64,000 nt of DNA, from contig LVAJ01000034.1 in the NCBI GenBank assembly GCA_001603005.1, positions 62,001-126,000 on the forward strand, given 5' to 3'. The notes under the pieces were generated by a model. The model was given only the letters and a program-made list of their open reading frames with translations, ran no database searches and was not told the DNA's origin. The position numbers and the translations under genes were made by a program. Every line of letters begins with the position of its first letter. The first letter of the stretch is position 1. This document shows positions 52,184-60,213 of this stretch, piece after piece. Source of the DNA: Clostridiales bacterium Firm_04. GTDB taxonomy: Bacteria > Bacillota > Clostridia > Oscillospirales > Ruminococcaceae.

Positions 52184-53206
52184 ATGCCGTTTCAGATCAT
52201 CCGGAACGATATCACAAAGGTGCATGCCGATGTGATCGTCAATACTGCAAATCCCCTGCCGCAGTTCGGCAGCGGCACAGACGGCGCAGTCTACCGTGCG
52301 GCGGGCGCGGAGCTGCTGCTCGCGGAGCGCCGGAAGATCGGGGAGATCGCGGCGGGAGAAGCTGCGGTCACGCCGGCATTCGCGCTGCCTGCAAAGTACA
52401 TCATCCACACGGTCGGACCGGTCTGGACGGACGGGCAGCACGGCGAGCAGGAGATCCTGTGCGCCTGCTATCAGAACGCGCTCCGGCTTGCGGCGGAGTA
52501 CAACGCCGAAAGCATCGCGTTTCCGCTGATCTCAACGGGCGTTTACGGCTTTCCGAAGGATATTGCGCTGCATATTGCGCTTTCGGAGATCAGCCGGTTT
52601 CTGCTGACGCATGATATGCAGGTGATCCTCGTCGTGCTGGGCGAGGAAGCATTCGCGCTCTCCGAAAAGCTGGTCGGTTCGATCGACACCTTTCTCGACG
52701 CGCATCAGGCGGCGGCGCTGGAGCATGCCGAATATCCCGAACGCAGGAATCTCGAAGCGCACCGCAGACGCCGCGCCATACAGCAGGCAGGTCGGGCGCA
52801 GTCCGCAGCGGTTCCGGCACATGCGCCGGCAGATCCGCAAACGCTGGAGCAGATGCTCGGCGGCGCGGGCGATACGTTTCAGCAGCGGCTGTTCAAGCTG
52901 ATCGACGCGAGCGGCATGGACGATGTGACCGTCTACAAAAAAGCGAACATCGACCGCAAGCTGTTCTCGCGCATCCGCTGCAAGCCGGATTATACGCCGA
53001 CCAAGAAAACCGCCGTGGCATTTGCGGTCGCGCTGCGGCTGGATCTGCAAACCATGCAGGATCTGCTTGCGCGCGCAGGCATTGCACTTTCACCAAGCTG
53101 CAAATTCGATCTCATTATCTTATACTGTGTGCAGCATGAGATCTATGATATTTTTGAGATCAATGCGGTGCTGTTCCGCTACGGGCAGCCGCTGCTCGGC
53201 GCATGA
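52184..53206 (+). CDS. Macro domain protein with a C-terminal helical domain
   Basis: The 340-residue protein starts at ATG 52184 after AAAGGAGGG. Residues 1-175 form a macro domain (ITKVHADVIVNTANPLPQFGSGTDGAVYRAAG; YIIHTVGPVW; AFPLISTGVYGFPKDIA), which binds ADP-ribose or removes it from proteins or O-acetyl-ADP-ribose. After a basic Ala/Arg-rich linker (about 195-225) comes a C-terminal helical domain of about 110 residues. It includes DVTVYKKANIDRKLFSRIRCKPDYTPTKKTAVAFAVALRLDLQTMQDLLARAG, which looks like a Cro/C1-type helix-turn-helix. The pairing suggests ADP-ribose signalling linked to nucleic acid binding, which is inference. Confidence 0.9.
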   Translation: MPFQIIRNDITKVHADVIVNTANPLPQFGSGTDGAVYRAAGAELLLAERRKIGEIAAGEAAVTPAFALPAKYIIHTVGPVWTDGQHGEQEILCACYQNALRLAAEYNAESIAFPLISTGVYGFPKDIALHIALSEISRFLLTHDMQVILVVLGEEAFALSEKLVGSIDTFLDAHQAAALEHAEYPERRNLEAHRRRRAIQQAGRAQSAAVPAHAPADPQTLEQMLGGAGDTFQQRLFKLIDASGMDDVTVYKKANIDRKLFSRIRCKPDYTPTKKTAVAFAVALRLDLQTMQDLLARAGIALSPSCKFDLIILYCVQHEIYDIFEINAVLFRYGQPLLGA

Positions 53207-53211
53207 TCCTG

Positions 53212-53625
53212 CTGCTGTTCATTTTTCACTATTCACTTTATCTATCGGGAGCAGTCACGAATGAGAAGCCGCGTCCAGCGGCGTGTAATGCGAATATTGG
53301 GAGAACCACGCTGCCGCCCTCCGGAGGAATATGCCAGCGGGGGCTCCGCGGGGAGTGGTCGAAACAGGGAGTCATAAAAAAGAGGAATCCGCTTCGCGGA
53401 TGCTATTTTGAATGGGAAAAGCTGCCCCTTTCAGAAAGGGGGGCTTTTCCCAAGCCCTTTTCTTCCCGAAACAGAACGCTTTGGAGTTTCGCGATCTGCG
53501 GATCGCGACCAGAGGCTCTTGCACGCTTCGCTATGAGTTTGCTAGCAAACTCACTCTGGACTCCGCGAACTTTTGAAAAAGTTCGATCAAAACTTTAATA
53601 CTGGTGCGCGCCGGATGCGTAATAA
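53212..53625 (+). repeat. Composite hairpin repeat (A then D)
   Basis: TTTTTCACTATTCACTT leads into a type A repeat (53247-53355). Type D follows: CGGATGCTATTTTGAATGGG; a nested hairpin GGGAAAAGC (53414-53422) / GCTTTTCCC (53443-53451) with inner CCCCTTT/AAAGGGG; stem GGAGT (53483-53487) / ACTCC (53560-53564); hairpin CGCGATC/GATCGCG (53490-53507); stem CCAGAG (53509-53514) / CTCTGG (53554-53559); hairpin GAGTTTGC/GCAAACTC (53535-53552); and hairpin CGAACTTTT/AAAAGTTCG (53566-53585). The ORF through this region is a by-product. Confidence 0.82.
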
Positions 53626-53663
53626 TAAATCCCTGAACAGCCACTCCCGCTCCGCGCCGCCCA

Positions 53664-53692
53664 TTGTGCTTTTATGAAAAATGTGCTATAAT
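53664..53692 (+). promoter_or_regulatory. Promoter of the zinc-ribbon membrane protein gene
   Basis: TTGTGC (53664-53669), a 17-bp spacer and TATAAT (53687-53692). Confidence 0.65.
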
Positions 53693-53736
53693 AGAAGCAT
53701 CCGACATCCACTACTCTTTTTACGAGGTAACAACAT

Positions 53737-56163
53737 ATGTATATTTGTCCAGAATGCGGTAAGAAATACGATTCCATTCCGGATACATGCAGCGGCTGCG
53801 GCAAATCGCTCGCAGATCTGACCGTTCCGGATCCGTTCCATGCAGCAGCCCAGCAGGAGAAAAAGGCTGCTGAACATACCAGAGCAATTCAAAGCAAATA
53901 TCAGCAGGACGCAAAAGATGCGGCTGCCGAAATCAGAGCTGCCGAGAAAGCCGAGCAAAAGAAAGCCAACTCCGCGGAACGGCGCAAAAAAACCGTTCGC
54001 GGACTGAAAATCGCTGCGCTCTGCAGCGCAGTGCTCATCGGCAGCGGCGCGATCGCACATGCAGCCGGATTCCGCGTCAACAAGCCGCGGTACTTTGAAA
54101 AAAGTACGCTCGGCACATTCTATATGAAAGAATGTGAACTCTGGTTTCAGGACGGCAGAAACGGCAAAACCTATGCGCTGAACGATGCGCTGTTTGAATC
54201 CGCTGAACTGAAAAATACCTATCTCGAAATGTACGGCAGCACCGAGCTGAAAAAACTGATTCAGATCAGTCCGGACGGCAAAACGGTCTATTATCCGAAG
54301 GAGATCGCCCCCGATACGAACGGGAACCTCTACATTCAGCTGATGAGCCGTTCGCTCCTGAATCCGGATACCGAAAATATGATCGCCGAAAAAGTGATCG
54401 TACTCCCGAACGATGACCATTACCGTTACGGCGTTTCCGCACTCGGCGCTTATTACATGCCGGAGCTCATGCGCAATCAGCAGAAGCAGTTCATGTCCAA
54501 CACGATCGAAACCGCGCAGGAAGATACGCTCCCTATGGATCCTGCCTATCTGATCTGCGGGGATGCGGTCTACTACCGGAACGGAAAGGGCGCATTCTGC
54601 TGCACGGAAGGCGGCGCGACAACACAGATCTCCGAGGAAGTGCAGCGCTTCTGGCTCTCCGAAAATCAGGATACCGTTTTCTATATCGCGCTCGACAATC
54701 TCAATAATTACTGCGCAGCATCCGGCAATTACTGGATTCCGAGTCTCCACATTCAGGATTCCGAATGCATGAGAATTGATTCAACCATTATGGTCAACGC
54801 TTTCGGTGCTGTGCTGTCGCCGAACGAGGAAAACGGGCATGTTCCTCCGAAGTATGCGCTCAGCCGCACCGCACCCGGCATGCAGCCGGAAAAGGTGATA
54901 GAGGGGGCGTTCCGCCGCTGGCTGCCCATTGCGCAGTCCGCCCCGCAGTATTTCTATTATCAGACCAATACAACCGATGATGAACACAATGTCCGGATCG
55001 GGCTTTCCAGAATCGACCTCAATACCTTTGAAACGACGACGATCTATGACGGCACGCTTGAAGATGCACCCTATGCCATGCGCGGTTATCCGGACGGAAG
55101 CTGCTTTTTCCTCCGCCGGAATGAACGTCCGGCAGTCTCAATGAATCCCGAAGAAGCCGAAACGGAATTTGAATCGGAAGATCCGGATCCCGATGCGTCC
55201 GAACCGTCCCCGCAAATCAACGATTCTTCCATCATGATCATGCCCACAGAGAACATTGACTCAGTCGATTGGGAACAACGTGTCTTTGGCGCACTGATGA
55301 AGGCGGAGTTTTATTATTACAAGGCGGACGGCACGACAGTCAAAGTCGCAAAGAGCATCTATCCTGAGTCGGAAATCTGCCAGACGATGCCCTATCTGGT
55401 TCAGCCGTATGCCACAGACGGTGACCGCCTGTATTATCTGGATGAGCCGGTGGAAGTCCGCATAGAAGACATCGACGGAAACAAGCAGTATCCCGAACTG
55501 GGCTTCTCTCAGGACGGCACGGTGCTGTACGGCGTTTGCACGGAATACGATGAGTATGATGATTACACGAGTGATCCGTACGCCTCATCATACAGTCTGC
55601 CGACAGTCAGACTGTATGCGGGCATCCTGAACGGAACCGAACCGGTCGAACTGGAGCTTGTTTCTGCACCGGAAGATGAAGCCTGTGTGCTGGCGCTGGA
55701 ACTGCCGGACGGTCAGCCGGATGAGGTGATCCGCTTTGTGAACGGCACGCTGTATGCGGGTGAGGAAGCGGTCGCTGAAAATGTGCGGACTTATCCCTAT
55801 GTGCATGAAACGGATTCCGGCACGCTCAGTTTTATCACGGGAGATGCCCCGCAGGAAGCGCCGGAAAATGAGCCGGACAATCCGAATCACAGCACGCTCT
55901 CACTCATCACGCTGGACCGCAATTACAGCGGCACACTGATCGCACGCCGCAACAGGCAAATGGAAACAATCGCAGAAAACGTGACCGACTTCCTGCCCGG
56001 CGGAGATCAGCAATACCTGATGATCCGCGGCGAAGCGGGGGAAGCCGGTACGCTGTATTACCGCTCCGGCGACACGACCTATCAGGTGGATGAAGGCGCG
56101 ACCGATCTGCTTTACATCCAGAAATTTACCGCAGAGGAAGCGCCGAAATGGTGGGGCTTCTGA
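53737..56163 (+). CDS. Zinc-ribbon membrane protein with large extracellular domain
   Basis: The 808-residue protein starts with a zinc ribbon (Cys 4, 7, 18 and 21: YICPECGKKYDSIPDTCSGCG). A charged, coiled-coil-like Ala/Lys/Glu region follows (about 35-85), then one membrane segment (KIAALCSAVLIGSGAIAHAAGF, about 90-110) and about 700 extracellular residues. These have repeated beta-strand units with YYYKADGTTVKVAKS, RLYYLDEPVEVR and DGDRLYYLD-like segments, which suggests beta-propeller blades (DUF5050-like). An acidic insert lies near 470-490. Function is unknown. A cytoplasmic zinc ribbon joined to an external sensor is reminiscent of signalling or transport-associated proteins. Confidence 0.8.
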   Translation: MYICPECGKKYDSIPDTCSGCGKSLADLTVPDPFHAAAQQEKKAAEHTRAIQSKYQQDAKDAAAEIRAAEKAEQKKANSAERRKKTVRGLKIAALCSAVLIGSGAIAHAAGFRVNKPRYFEKSTLGTFYMKECELWFQDGRNGKTYALNDALFESAELKNTYLEMYGSTELKKLIQISPDGKTVYYPKEIAPDTNGNLYIQLMSRSLLNPDTENMIAEKVIVLPNDDHYRYGVSALGAYYMPELMRNQQKQFMSNTIETAQEDTLPMDPAYLICGDAVYYRNGKGAFCCTEGGATTQISEEVQRFWLSENQDTVFYIALDNLNNYCAASGNYWIPSLHIQDSECMRIDSTIMVNAFGAVLSPNEENGHVPPKYALSRTAPGMQPEKVIEGAFRRWLPIAQSAPQYFYYQTNTTDDEHNVRIGLSRIDLNTFETTTIYDGTLEDAPYAMRGYPDGSCFFLRRNERPAVSMNPEEAETEFESEDPDPDASEPSPQINDSSIMIMPTENIDSVDWEQRVFGALMKAEFYYYKADGTTVKVAKSIYPESEICQTMPYLVQPYATDGDRLYYLDEPVEVRIEDIDGNKQYPELGFSQDGTVLYGVCTEYDEYDDYTSDPYASSYSLPTVRLYAGILNGTEPVELELVSAPEDEACVLALELPDGQPDEVIRFVNGTLYAGEEAVAENVRTYPYVHETDSGTLSFITGDAPQEAPENEPDNPNHSTLSLITLDRNYSGTLIARRNRQMETIAENVTDFLPGGDQQYLMIRGEAGEAGTLYYRSGDTTYQVDEGATDLLYIQKFTAEEAPKWWGF

Positions 56164-56169
56164 TGAAAT

Positions 56170-56204
56170 ACGGCGCCGTTCAGAAATGAGCGGCGCCTTT
56201 TCGC
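56170..56204 (+). terminator. Terminator after the zinc-ribbon protein gene
   Basis: CGGCGCCG and GCGGCGCC form the stem, followed by TTTTCG. Confidence 0.65.
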
Positions 56205-56227
56205 TGCACATCCGGCATGCAACGGAA

Positions 56228-56310
56228 ATAAGGTATCGCTGCGCGATGATTCTGAATGGGCTTTCAGCCCAAACCTGACCAAAGGGATACGATCCCTTTG
56301 GAATCCCAAT
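56228..56310 (+). repeat. Hairpin-array repeat, type B
   Basis: The hairpins are ATCGC-TGC-GCGAT (56235-56247); TGGGCT and AGCCCA around TTC (56257-56271); and CCAAAGGGAT and ATCCCTTTGG around ACG (56279-56301). The order matches 26040-26106. The second and third stems differ in sequence but pair perfectly in both copies. Confidence 0.8.
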
Positions 56311-56361
56311 ATAAGCAAAATGGAAGCAGATATGTGATTTTATCTTGATTCTAAAAAAAGG

Positions 56362-56450
56362 GATTCTCAAGTGCCAACAGCCCTTAAGCAGGGGTTCAGG
56401 GACGGAGTCCCCATTTTGAATCCGTCGGAGACACTTTTTCGACAGGCTGA
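56362..56450 (-). repeat. Inverted, degenerate type B repeat
   Basis: On the minus strand it reads AAATGGGGACTCCGTCCC, then CCTGCTTAAGGGCTGTT, which matches 26060-26096. The flank GAATCCGTCGGAGACACTTT also occurs near 11862-11880. With the copy just before it, this makes two oppositely oriented copies in one gap. Confidence 0.65.
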
Positions 56451-56497
56451 TGCGCTGTCATTGTCCGTTCCGCAAAAAAATTTTTCTGCTGCGGGGG

Positions 56498-56526
56498 TTG
56501 ACATTTCAAACGGGATGTAGTATAAT
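56498..56526 (+). promoter_or_regulatory. Promoter of the Y-family polymerase gene
   Basis: TTGACA (56498-56503), a 17-bp spacer and TATAAT (56521-56526), a full consensus. Confidence 0.9.
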
Positions 56527-56538
56527 AAACTCAGAAAA

Positions 56539-56552
56539 AGAACATTTGTTCT
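56539..56552 (+). promoter_or_regulatory. LexA (DinR) box
   Basis: AGAACATTTGTTCT contains GAAC-N4-GTTC. It lies 13 bp after the -10 box, where bound LexA would block initiation, so the gene is expected to be SOS-induced. Confidence 0.8.
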
Positions 56553-56574
56553 CATTTGAGAGGATGATGACAAC

Positions 56575-58056
56575 ATGCCCGCGTATATCTGCATTGACCT
56601 GAAATCGTTCTACGCTTCGGTCGAGTGCGCCGCGCGCGGAATGGATCCGCTGAATACAAATCTCGTCGTGGCGGATACATCGCGCTCCGAAAAAACGATC
56701 TGCCTTGCGGTCTCGCCGTCCCTGAAAGCGATCGGGATCCCCGGCAGACCGCGTCTGTTTGAAGTCATACAGCGCGTCGAACTCGAAAACCGCCGCCGTC
56801 GCAATCGGGCGCCGCAGCACAAATTCACCGGAAAATCCTGCTTCGCCGACGAACTCGCGCGGAATCCTGCGCTGGAAACCGACTATATCGCTGCTGTGCC
56901 GCGCATGCACCTCTATATGGACGTCAGCACGCAGATCTATCAGATCTATCTGCGGTTCATCGCGCCGGAAGATATCCATGTCTATTCCGTTGACGAGGTG
57001 TTCATCGACGCGACGGGCTATCTGCAAACCTATCACTGCAACGCGCATACCCTCGCGCTGCGCATGGTGCGCACGGTGCTGAAAGAAACCGGCATTACGG
57101 CAACTGCCGGCATCGGCACAAATATGTACCTCGCAAAGGTCGCAATGGATATCGTTGCAAAAAAAATGCCGCCGGACAAGGACGGCGTGCGCATTGCGGA
57201 GCTGGATGAAATGTCCTACCGTGAAACGCTCTGGGATCATCGCCCGCTGACGGATTTCTGGCGGATCGGGCACGGCATCGCGGCAAAGCTGGAGCATGCG
57301 TATATCTTCACAATGGGCGAGCTGGCGCGGTATTCCGAGCAGAGCCCCGACCGGCTCTATCAGATGTTCGGCGTCAATGCCGAGCTGCTCATCGACCATG
57401 CATGGGGCTGGGAGCCGTGCACGATCGCGGACGTCAAGGCGTATCAGCCGGAAAGCCGCAGCCTTTCGCAGGGACAGGTGCTCCCGTGCGCCTACTCCGA
57501 GGAAAAGGGCAGGCTCATCTGCCGCGAAATGACCGATCAGCTCTCGCTCGACCTCGTGCGGAAGGGGCTGATCGCCGACCAGATCGTGCTGACCGTCTGC
57601 TATGACAGCGTGGGCGTTCCGCTCGGTTACAGCGGCGCATGGGAGATCAATTCCTACGGCAGACGCACGCCGAAATCGGTGCACGGATCGGTCAATCTCG
57701 GACGGCAGACTGCGTCCGCAAAGTGCATGATCGCGGCGGCAATGCAGCTCTGGCGGCGCATTGTCGATCCCGACCTCATGGTGCGGCGGCTCTATGTGGT
57801 CGCGAATCATGTGATCCCGCGGGAAGATGCCGCAGAGGAACTGCCGGTGCAGTACGGGCTGTTTGACGATGTGGAGCTGCTCGAACGACAGCGTTTACAG
57901 CAGCAGACGGCGCTGCAGCGGGAGCAATGCCTGCGCGAGACCGTCGTGCGGCTCAAAGAACGCTATGGGAAAAATGCGGTGCTGCGCGGCATGAATTTTC
58001 AGGAAGGCGCGACGGCAATCGAACGCAACGGACAGGTCGGCGGACACCGCGCCTAG
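56575..58056 (+). CDS. Y-family translesion DNA polymerase (UmuC/DinB-like)
   Basis: The 493-residue polymerase has the N-terminal catalytic motif YICIDLKSFYASVECAARGMDP, the second active-site motif VYSVDEVFIDATGYL (near residue 140), and AGIGTNMYLAKVAMDIVAKK, then helix-hairpin-helix and little-finger regions (FWRIGHGIAAKLEHAYIFTMGELARY). It belongs to the long clostridial group that ends with a LFDDVELLERQRLQQQ-type tail. These enzymes copy damaged DNA with low fidelity. The LexA box and promoter fit SOS control. The YolD-like protein at 47650-48069 is its probable partner. Confidence 0.95.
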   Translation: MPAYICIDLKSFYASVECAARGMDPLNTNLVVADTSRSEKTICLAVSPSLKAIGIPGRPRLFEVIQRVELENRRRRNRAPQHKFTGKSCFADELARNPALETDYIAAVPRMHLYMDVSTQIYQIYLRFIAPEDIHVYSVDEVFIDATGYLQTYHCNAHTLALRMVRTVLKETGITATAGIGTNMYLAKVAMDIVAKKMPPDKDGVRIAELDEMSYRETLWDHRPLTDFWRIGHGIAAKLEHAYIFTMGELARYSEQSPDRLYQMFGVNAELLIDHAWGWEPCTIADVKAYQPESRSLSQGQVLPCAYSEEKGRLICREMTDQLSLDLVRKGLIADQIVLTVCYDSVGVPLGYSGAWEINSYGRRTPKSVHGSVNLGRQTASAKCMIAAAMQLWRRIVDPDLMVRRLYVVANHVIPREDAAEELPVQYGLFDDVELLERQRLQQQTALQREQCLRETVVRLKERYGKNAVLRGMNFQEGATAIERNGQVGGHRA

Positions 58057-58091
58057 CGGGGAGTCCGCGCATACAACATCATTCAACACAA

Positions 58092-58133
58092 AAACGCCGC
58101 GAAGCGATCCTGCAATCACTTCGCGGCATTTTC
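58092..58133. terminator. Bidirectional terminator between convergent genes
   Basis: The arms ACGCCGCGAAGCGAT and ATCACTTCGCGGCAT are flanked by A and T runs on both sides. Confidence 0.8.
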
Positions 58134-58168
58134 TATGCGTTATTTGTCAGCAGCATGCTCCGGCACGA

Positions 58169-59263
58169 TCACTCCGCTCTTGCGATGTATTTCAGGAGCG
58201 CGGTCACATCGTCCGGCGTGACACTGCCGTTTTCGTCTGCATCGGCATTCTGCAAGCCCTGATCCGCGATCTTCGCTGCTTTGTCCTCTGCCAGATATCT
58301 CGCGGTCAGAACGGCGTCCGAAACATCAACCGAACAGTCAAGATTCACATCGCCCGCAAGCGCAAGCGCGTTCCTGCCGACCAAGCTGTCGGTGCCCTCC
58401 GTTTCCAGCGGCGTCAGCCACATAAAAGGATCCAGATCAAACTGCTCGTACAGCTCCACTGCAAGTGCAAAATGATCTGCAAACGACGTTCCTTCCGGCG
58501 GGATCACCGCGTAGAACGGATCCCAGTTCAGATACTTAAAATTTGTGATTCCGAGCGTTTCGACAAGCGCGCTTTCCTCATCCGTTACGCGGACAAATTC
58601 GCATTCCGGATGCTTCTCCTGCACCCATGCTTCGATCTCTGCCCAGTCATATTCCTTCGCTGCCCAGTAAAATGTTTCCGGCGCATAGACTGTCAGGAAG
58701 CCGTGCTCGATCAGCATGTAATCCGCAGTTCCGCCCCATGTGTAGAACGCGTCGATCAGATGCGCGTCCGCAAGTGCCTGCATCAGGCGTTCAGCGGCTT
58801 CATCCGTTCTTTGCGCTTCATTCTGCACGAAGATATCATAATAATATTTGCAACTGCCAAATACCTCGCAGCCGGGGAAATACTGCTCGGCGATCTCCCG
58901 GCATTTCTGCTCCGCTTCATTCTGATCCAAGTCCCTGCGCAGCACAAAGCGCAGTGTATCCTGCTGCGGTACGGCAAGATACATCACATCGCCCCTGAGC
59001 TCGGGCGCATCCGCCAGCGCATCGTCGTGGTAGGTGCAGACTTTATAGGGCGCCTGCGCGTTTCCGTATCTGTCGACATTCTTCACCCAGCTTTGCAGCA
59101 TGCCGCCGTCATCGAGCACCTGCATCTGCTGAAGCGTGCCGTTATCCGCGGTGCCGAAGTAATACAGATCGGGTGCTTCCTCTGCATGTGCCGTCTGGCA
59201 GACCGTGCAGAGCATCATTGCACCTGCCAGCAGGGCAGACATTCTCTTACGTTTTTTCATCAT
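58169..59263 (-). CDS. Secreted protein of unknown function with C-terminal dockerin
   Basis: The 364-residue protein starts at ATG 59263 (a second ATG is adjacent) after AAAGGATGG. A signal peptide (MSALLAGAMMLCTVCQTAHA) is followed by about 260 residues with no family I recognise, rich in Tyr, Trp and acidic residues (LRFVLRRDLDQNEAEQKCREIAEQYFPG; EYDWAEIEAWVQEKHPECEF). A type I dockerin closes the chain (DVNLDCSVDVSDAVLTARYLA; DADENGSVTPDDVTALLKYIA). It should be exported and bound to a cohesin. Whether it is an enzyme is unknown. A palindrome lies in its leader. Confidence 0.88.
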   Translation of the reverse strand: MMKKRKRMSALLAGAMMLCTVCQTAHAEEAPDLYYFGTADNGTLQQMQVLDDGGMLQSWVKNVDRYGNAQAPYKVCTYHDDALADAPELRGDVMYLAVPQQDTLRFVLRRDLDQNEAEQKCREIAEQYFPGCEVFGSCKYYYDIFVQNEAQRTDEAAERLMQALADAHLIDAFYTWGGTADYMLIEHGFLTVYAPETFYWAAKEYDWAEIEAWVQEKHPECEFVRVTDEESALVETLGITNFKYLNWDPFYAVIPPEGTSFADHFALAVELYEQFDLDPFMWLTPLETEGTDSLVGRNALALAGDVNLDCSVDVSDAVLTARYLAEDKAAKIADQGLQNADADENGSVTPDDVTALLKYIARAE

Positions 59264-59346
59264 GCATCCATCCTTTCTGTCTCCGTTTTTACATTGATCG
59301 GATCATACAAAGCACATCGGAATCATGCCCTTTCCTGAAATCATGA

Positions 59347-59358
59347 ACAAGCTTGTTG
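59347..59358. promoter_or_regulatory. Perfect 12-bp palindrome in the dockerin gene leader
   Basis: AACAAGCTTGTT lies 12 bp downstream of the -10 box, at the expected transcription start. It is an operator candidate for an unknown regulator. Confidence 0.4.
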
Positions 59359-59369
59359 TTCTGATTTTA

Positions 59370-59398
59370 TTATAGCACATCGTACAGGCAAATGCAAC
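59370..59398 (-). promoter_or_regulatory. Promoter of the dockerin protein gene
   Basis: On the minus strand TTGCAT (59393-59398), a 17-bp spacer and TATAAT (59370-59375). Confidence 0.7.
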
Positions 59399-59479
59399 AG
59401 TTATATATATATATTAACATAATGGCAAGGTGTCCTCGATGCAAGCATGCGTTTTGCGGGGAATTGTGCCTGTTCATAT

Positions 59480-60120
59480 GAATTTTTTGGGGTATGCCGG
59501 ATCTGTGTATGCCGCGATTGAATGCAGACATGAATGTGATTCGGTATGCCGGAATGAACGGCGAAATGCATGTCAGGTTTGTGCATGTCAGGATGAATGT
59601 ACATTTGTATGTCAGATGCATGTCCGTTTGTATGTCCTCAAAGAAGTATCCGCTGCGCGGATGCTATTATAGAATGGGGACTTCTTGATCGCACACGTTT
59701 TGCAAGCAAAACGGCTCAGTTTGCCAAAGGCAAACTGGAGTCCCCAAGCCCGCCAAGCTCTTGAACGCCGGGGGAGTTTCGCGATCTGCGGAGAGCGACG
59801 AGGGCGCTGCCCTCGACCTGCCAACTTTTGAAAAAGTTGGATCAAAACTTTAATGCTGTGCGCGCCGGTTACGTTTGTGAGGGCACAGTCGTGCGCTCGG
59901 TAACGCATGCGGGGCGCAATTGTTGGGAGCAGTCACGCATGAGAAGCCGCCCCGCGGCGTGCAGTAACGAAACATGGGCGAGCCACGCTGACGGCTCCCG
60001 AAGGAAAATACCCGCGGGGGCTCCCCGCAAGCCGCCCCGCGGCGTGTACTGCGAATGTTGGGCGAGCCACGCCGCCGGCTCCCGGAGGGAAATGCCAGCG
60101 CGGGCTCCGCGCCCGCCCGC
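59480..60120 (+). repeat. Composite hairpin repeat, longest copy (D then doubled A)
   Basis: The order is: degenerate GCATGTC-type short repeats (about 59540-59635); CGGATGCTATTATAGAATGG; an outer stem GGGGACT (59676-59682) / AGTCCCC (59739-59745) enclosing hairpins CGTTTTGC/GCAAAACG (59696-59713) and CAGTTTGCC/GGCAAACTG (59717-59737); hairpin CGAGGGC/GCCCTCG (59799-59815); hairpin CCAACTTTT/AAAAGTTGG (59821-59840); and then a type A repeat in two tandem copies (about 59920-60028 and 60029-60120). Confidence 0.8.
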
Positions 60121-60124
60121 CCGC

Positions 60125-60161
60125 AAAAAAAGGCGCAGCGGATAGGTACCCGCTGCGCTTG
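60125..60161 (-). terminator. Terminator of the deaminase-like/GGDEF operon
   Basis: On the minus strand AAGCGCAGCGG pairs with CCGCTGCGCCTT, followed by seven T residues. Confidence 0.85.
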
Positions 60162-60213
60162 AAATAATGGGATGCGCTATAGAGATGCAGTGCGAAGCAC
60201 TGAAAGGATCACC

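Noticed and set aside
53566..53585. GAAC-N10-GTTC as a LexA box
   Set aside because: The spacing is 10 instead of 4, the site is not at a promoter, and it is part of a repeated hairpin with covarying arms.
53203..53598. Predicted protein ending TPRTFEKVRSKL, with a similar one at 33389-33796
   Set aside because: Both frames run through the dispersed hairpin repeats. The similarity comes from the repeat DNA, not from a protein family.
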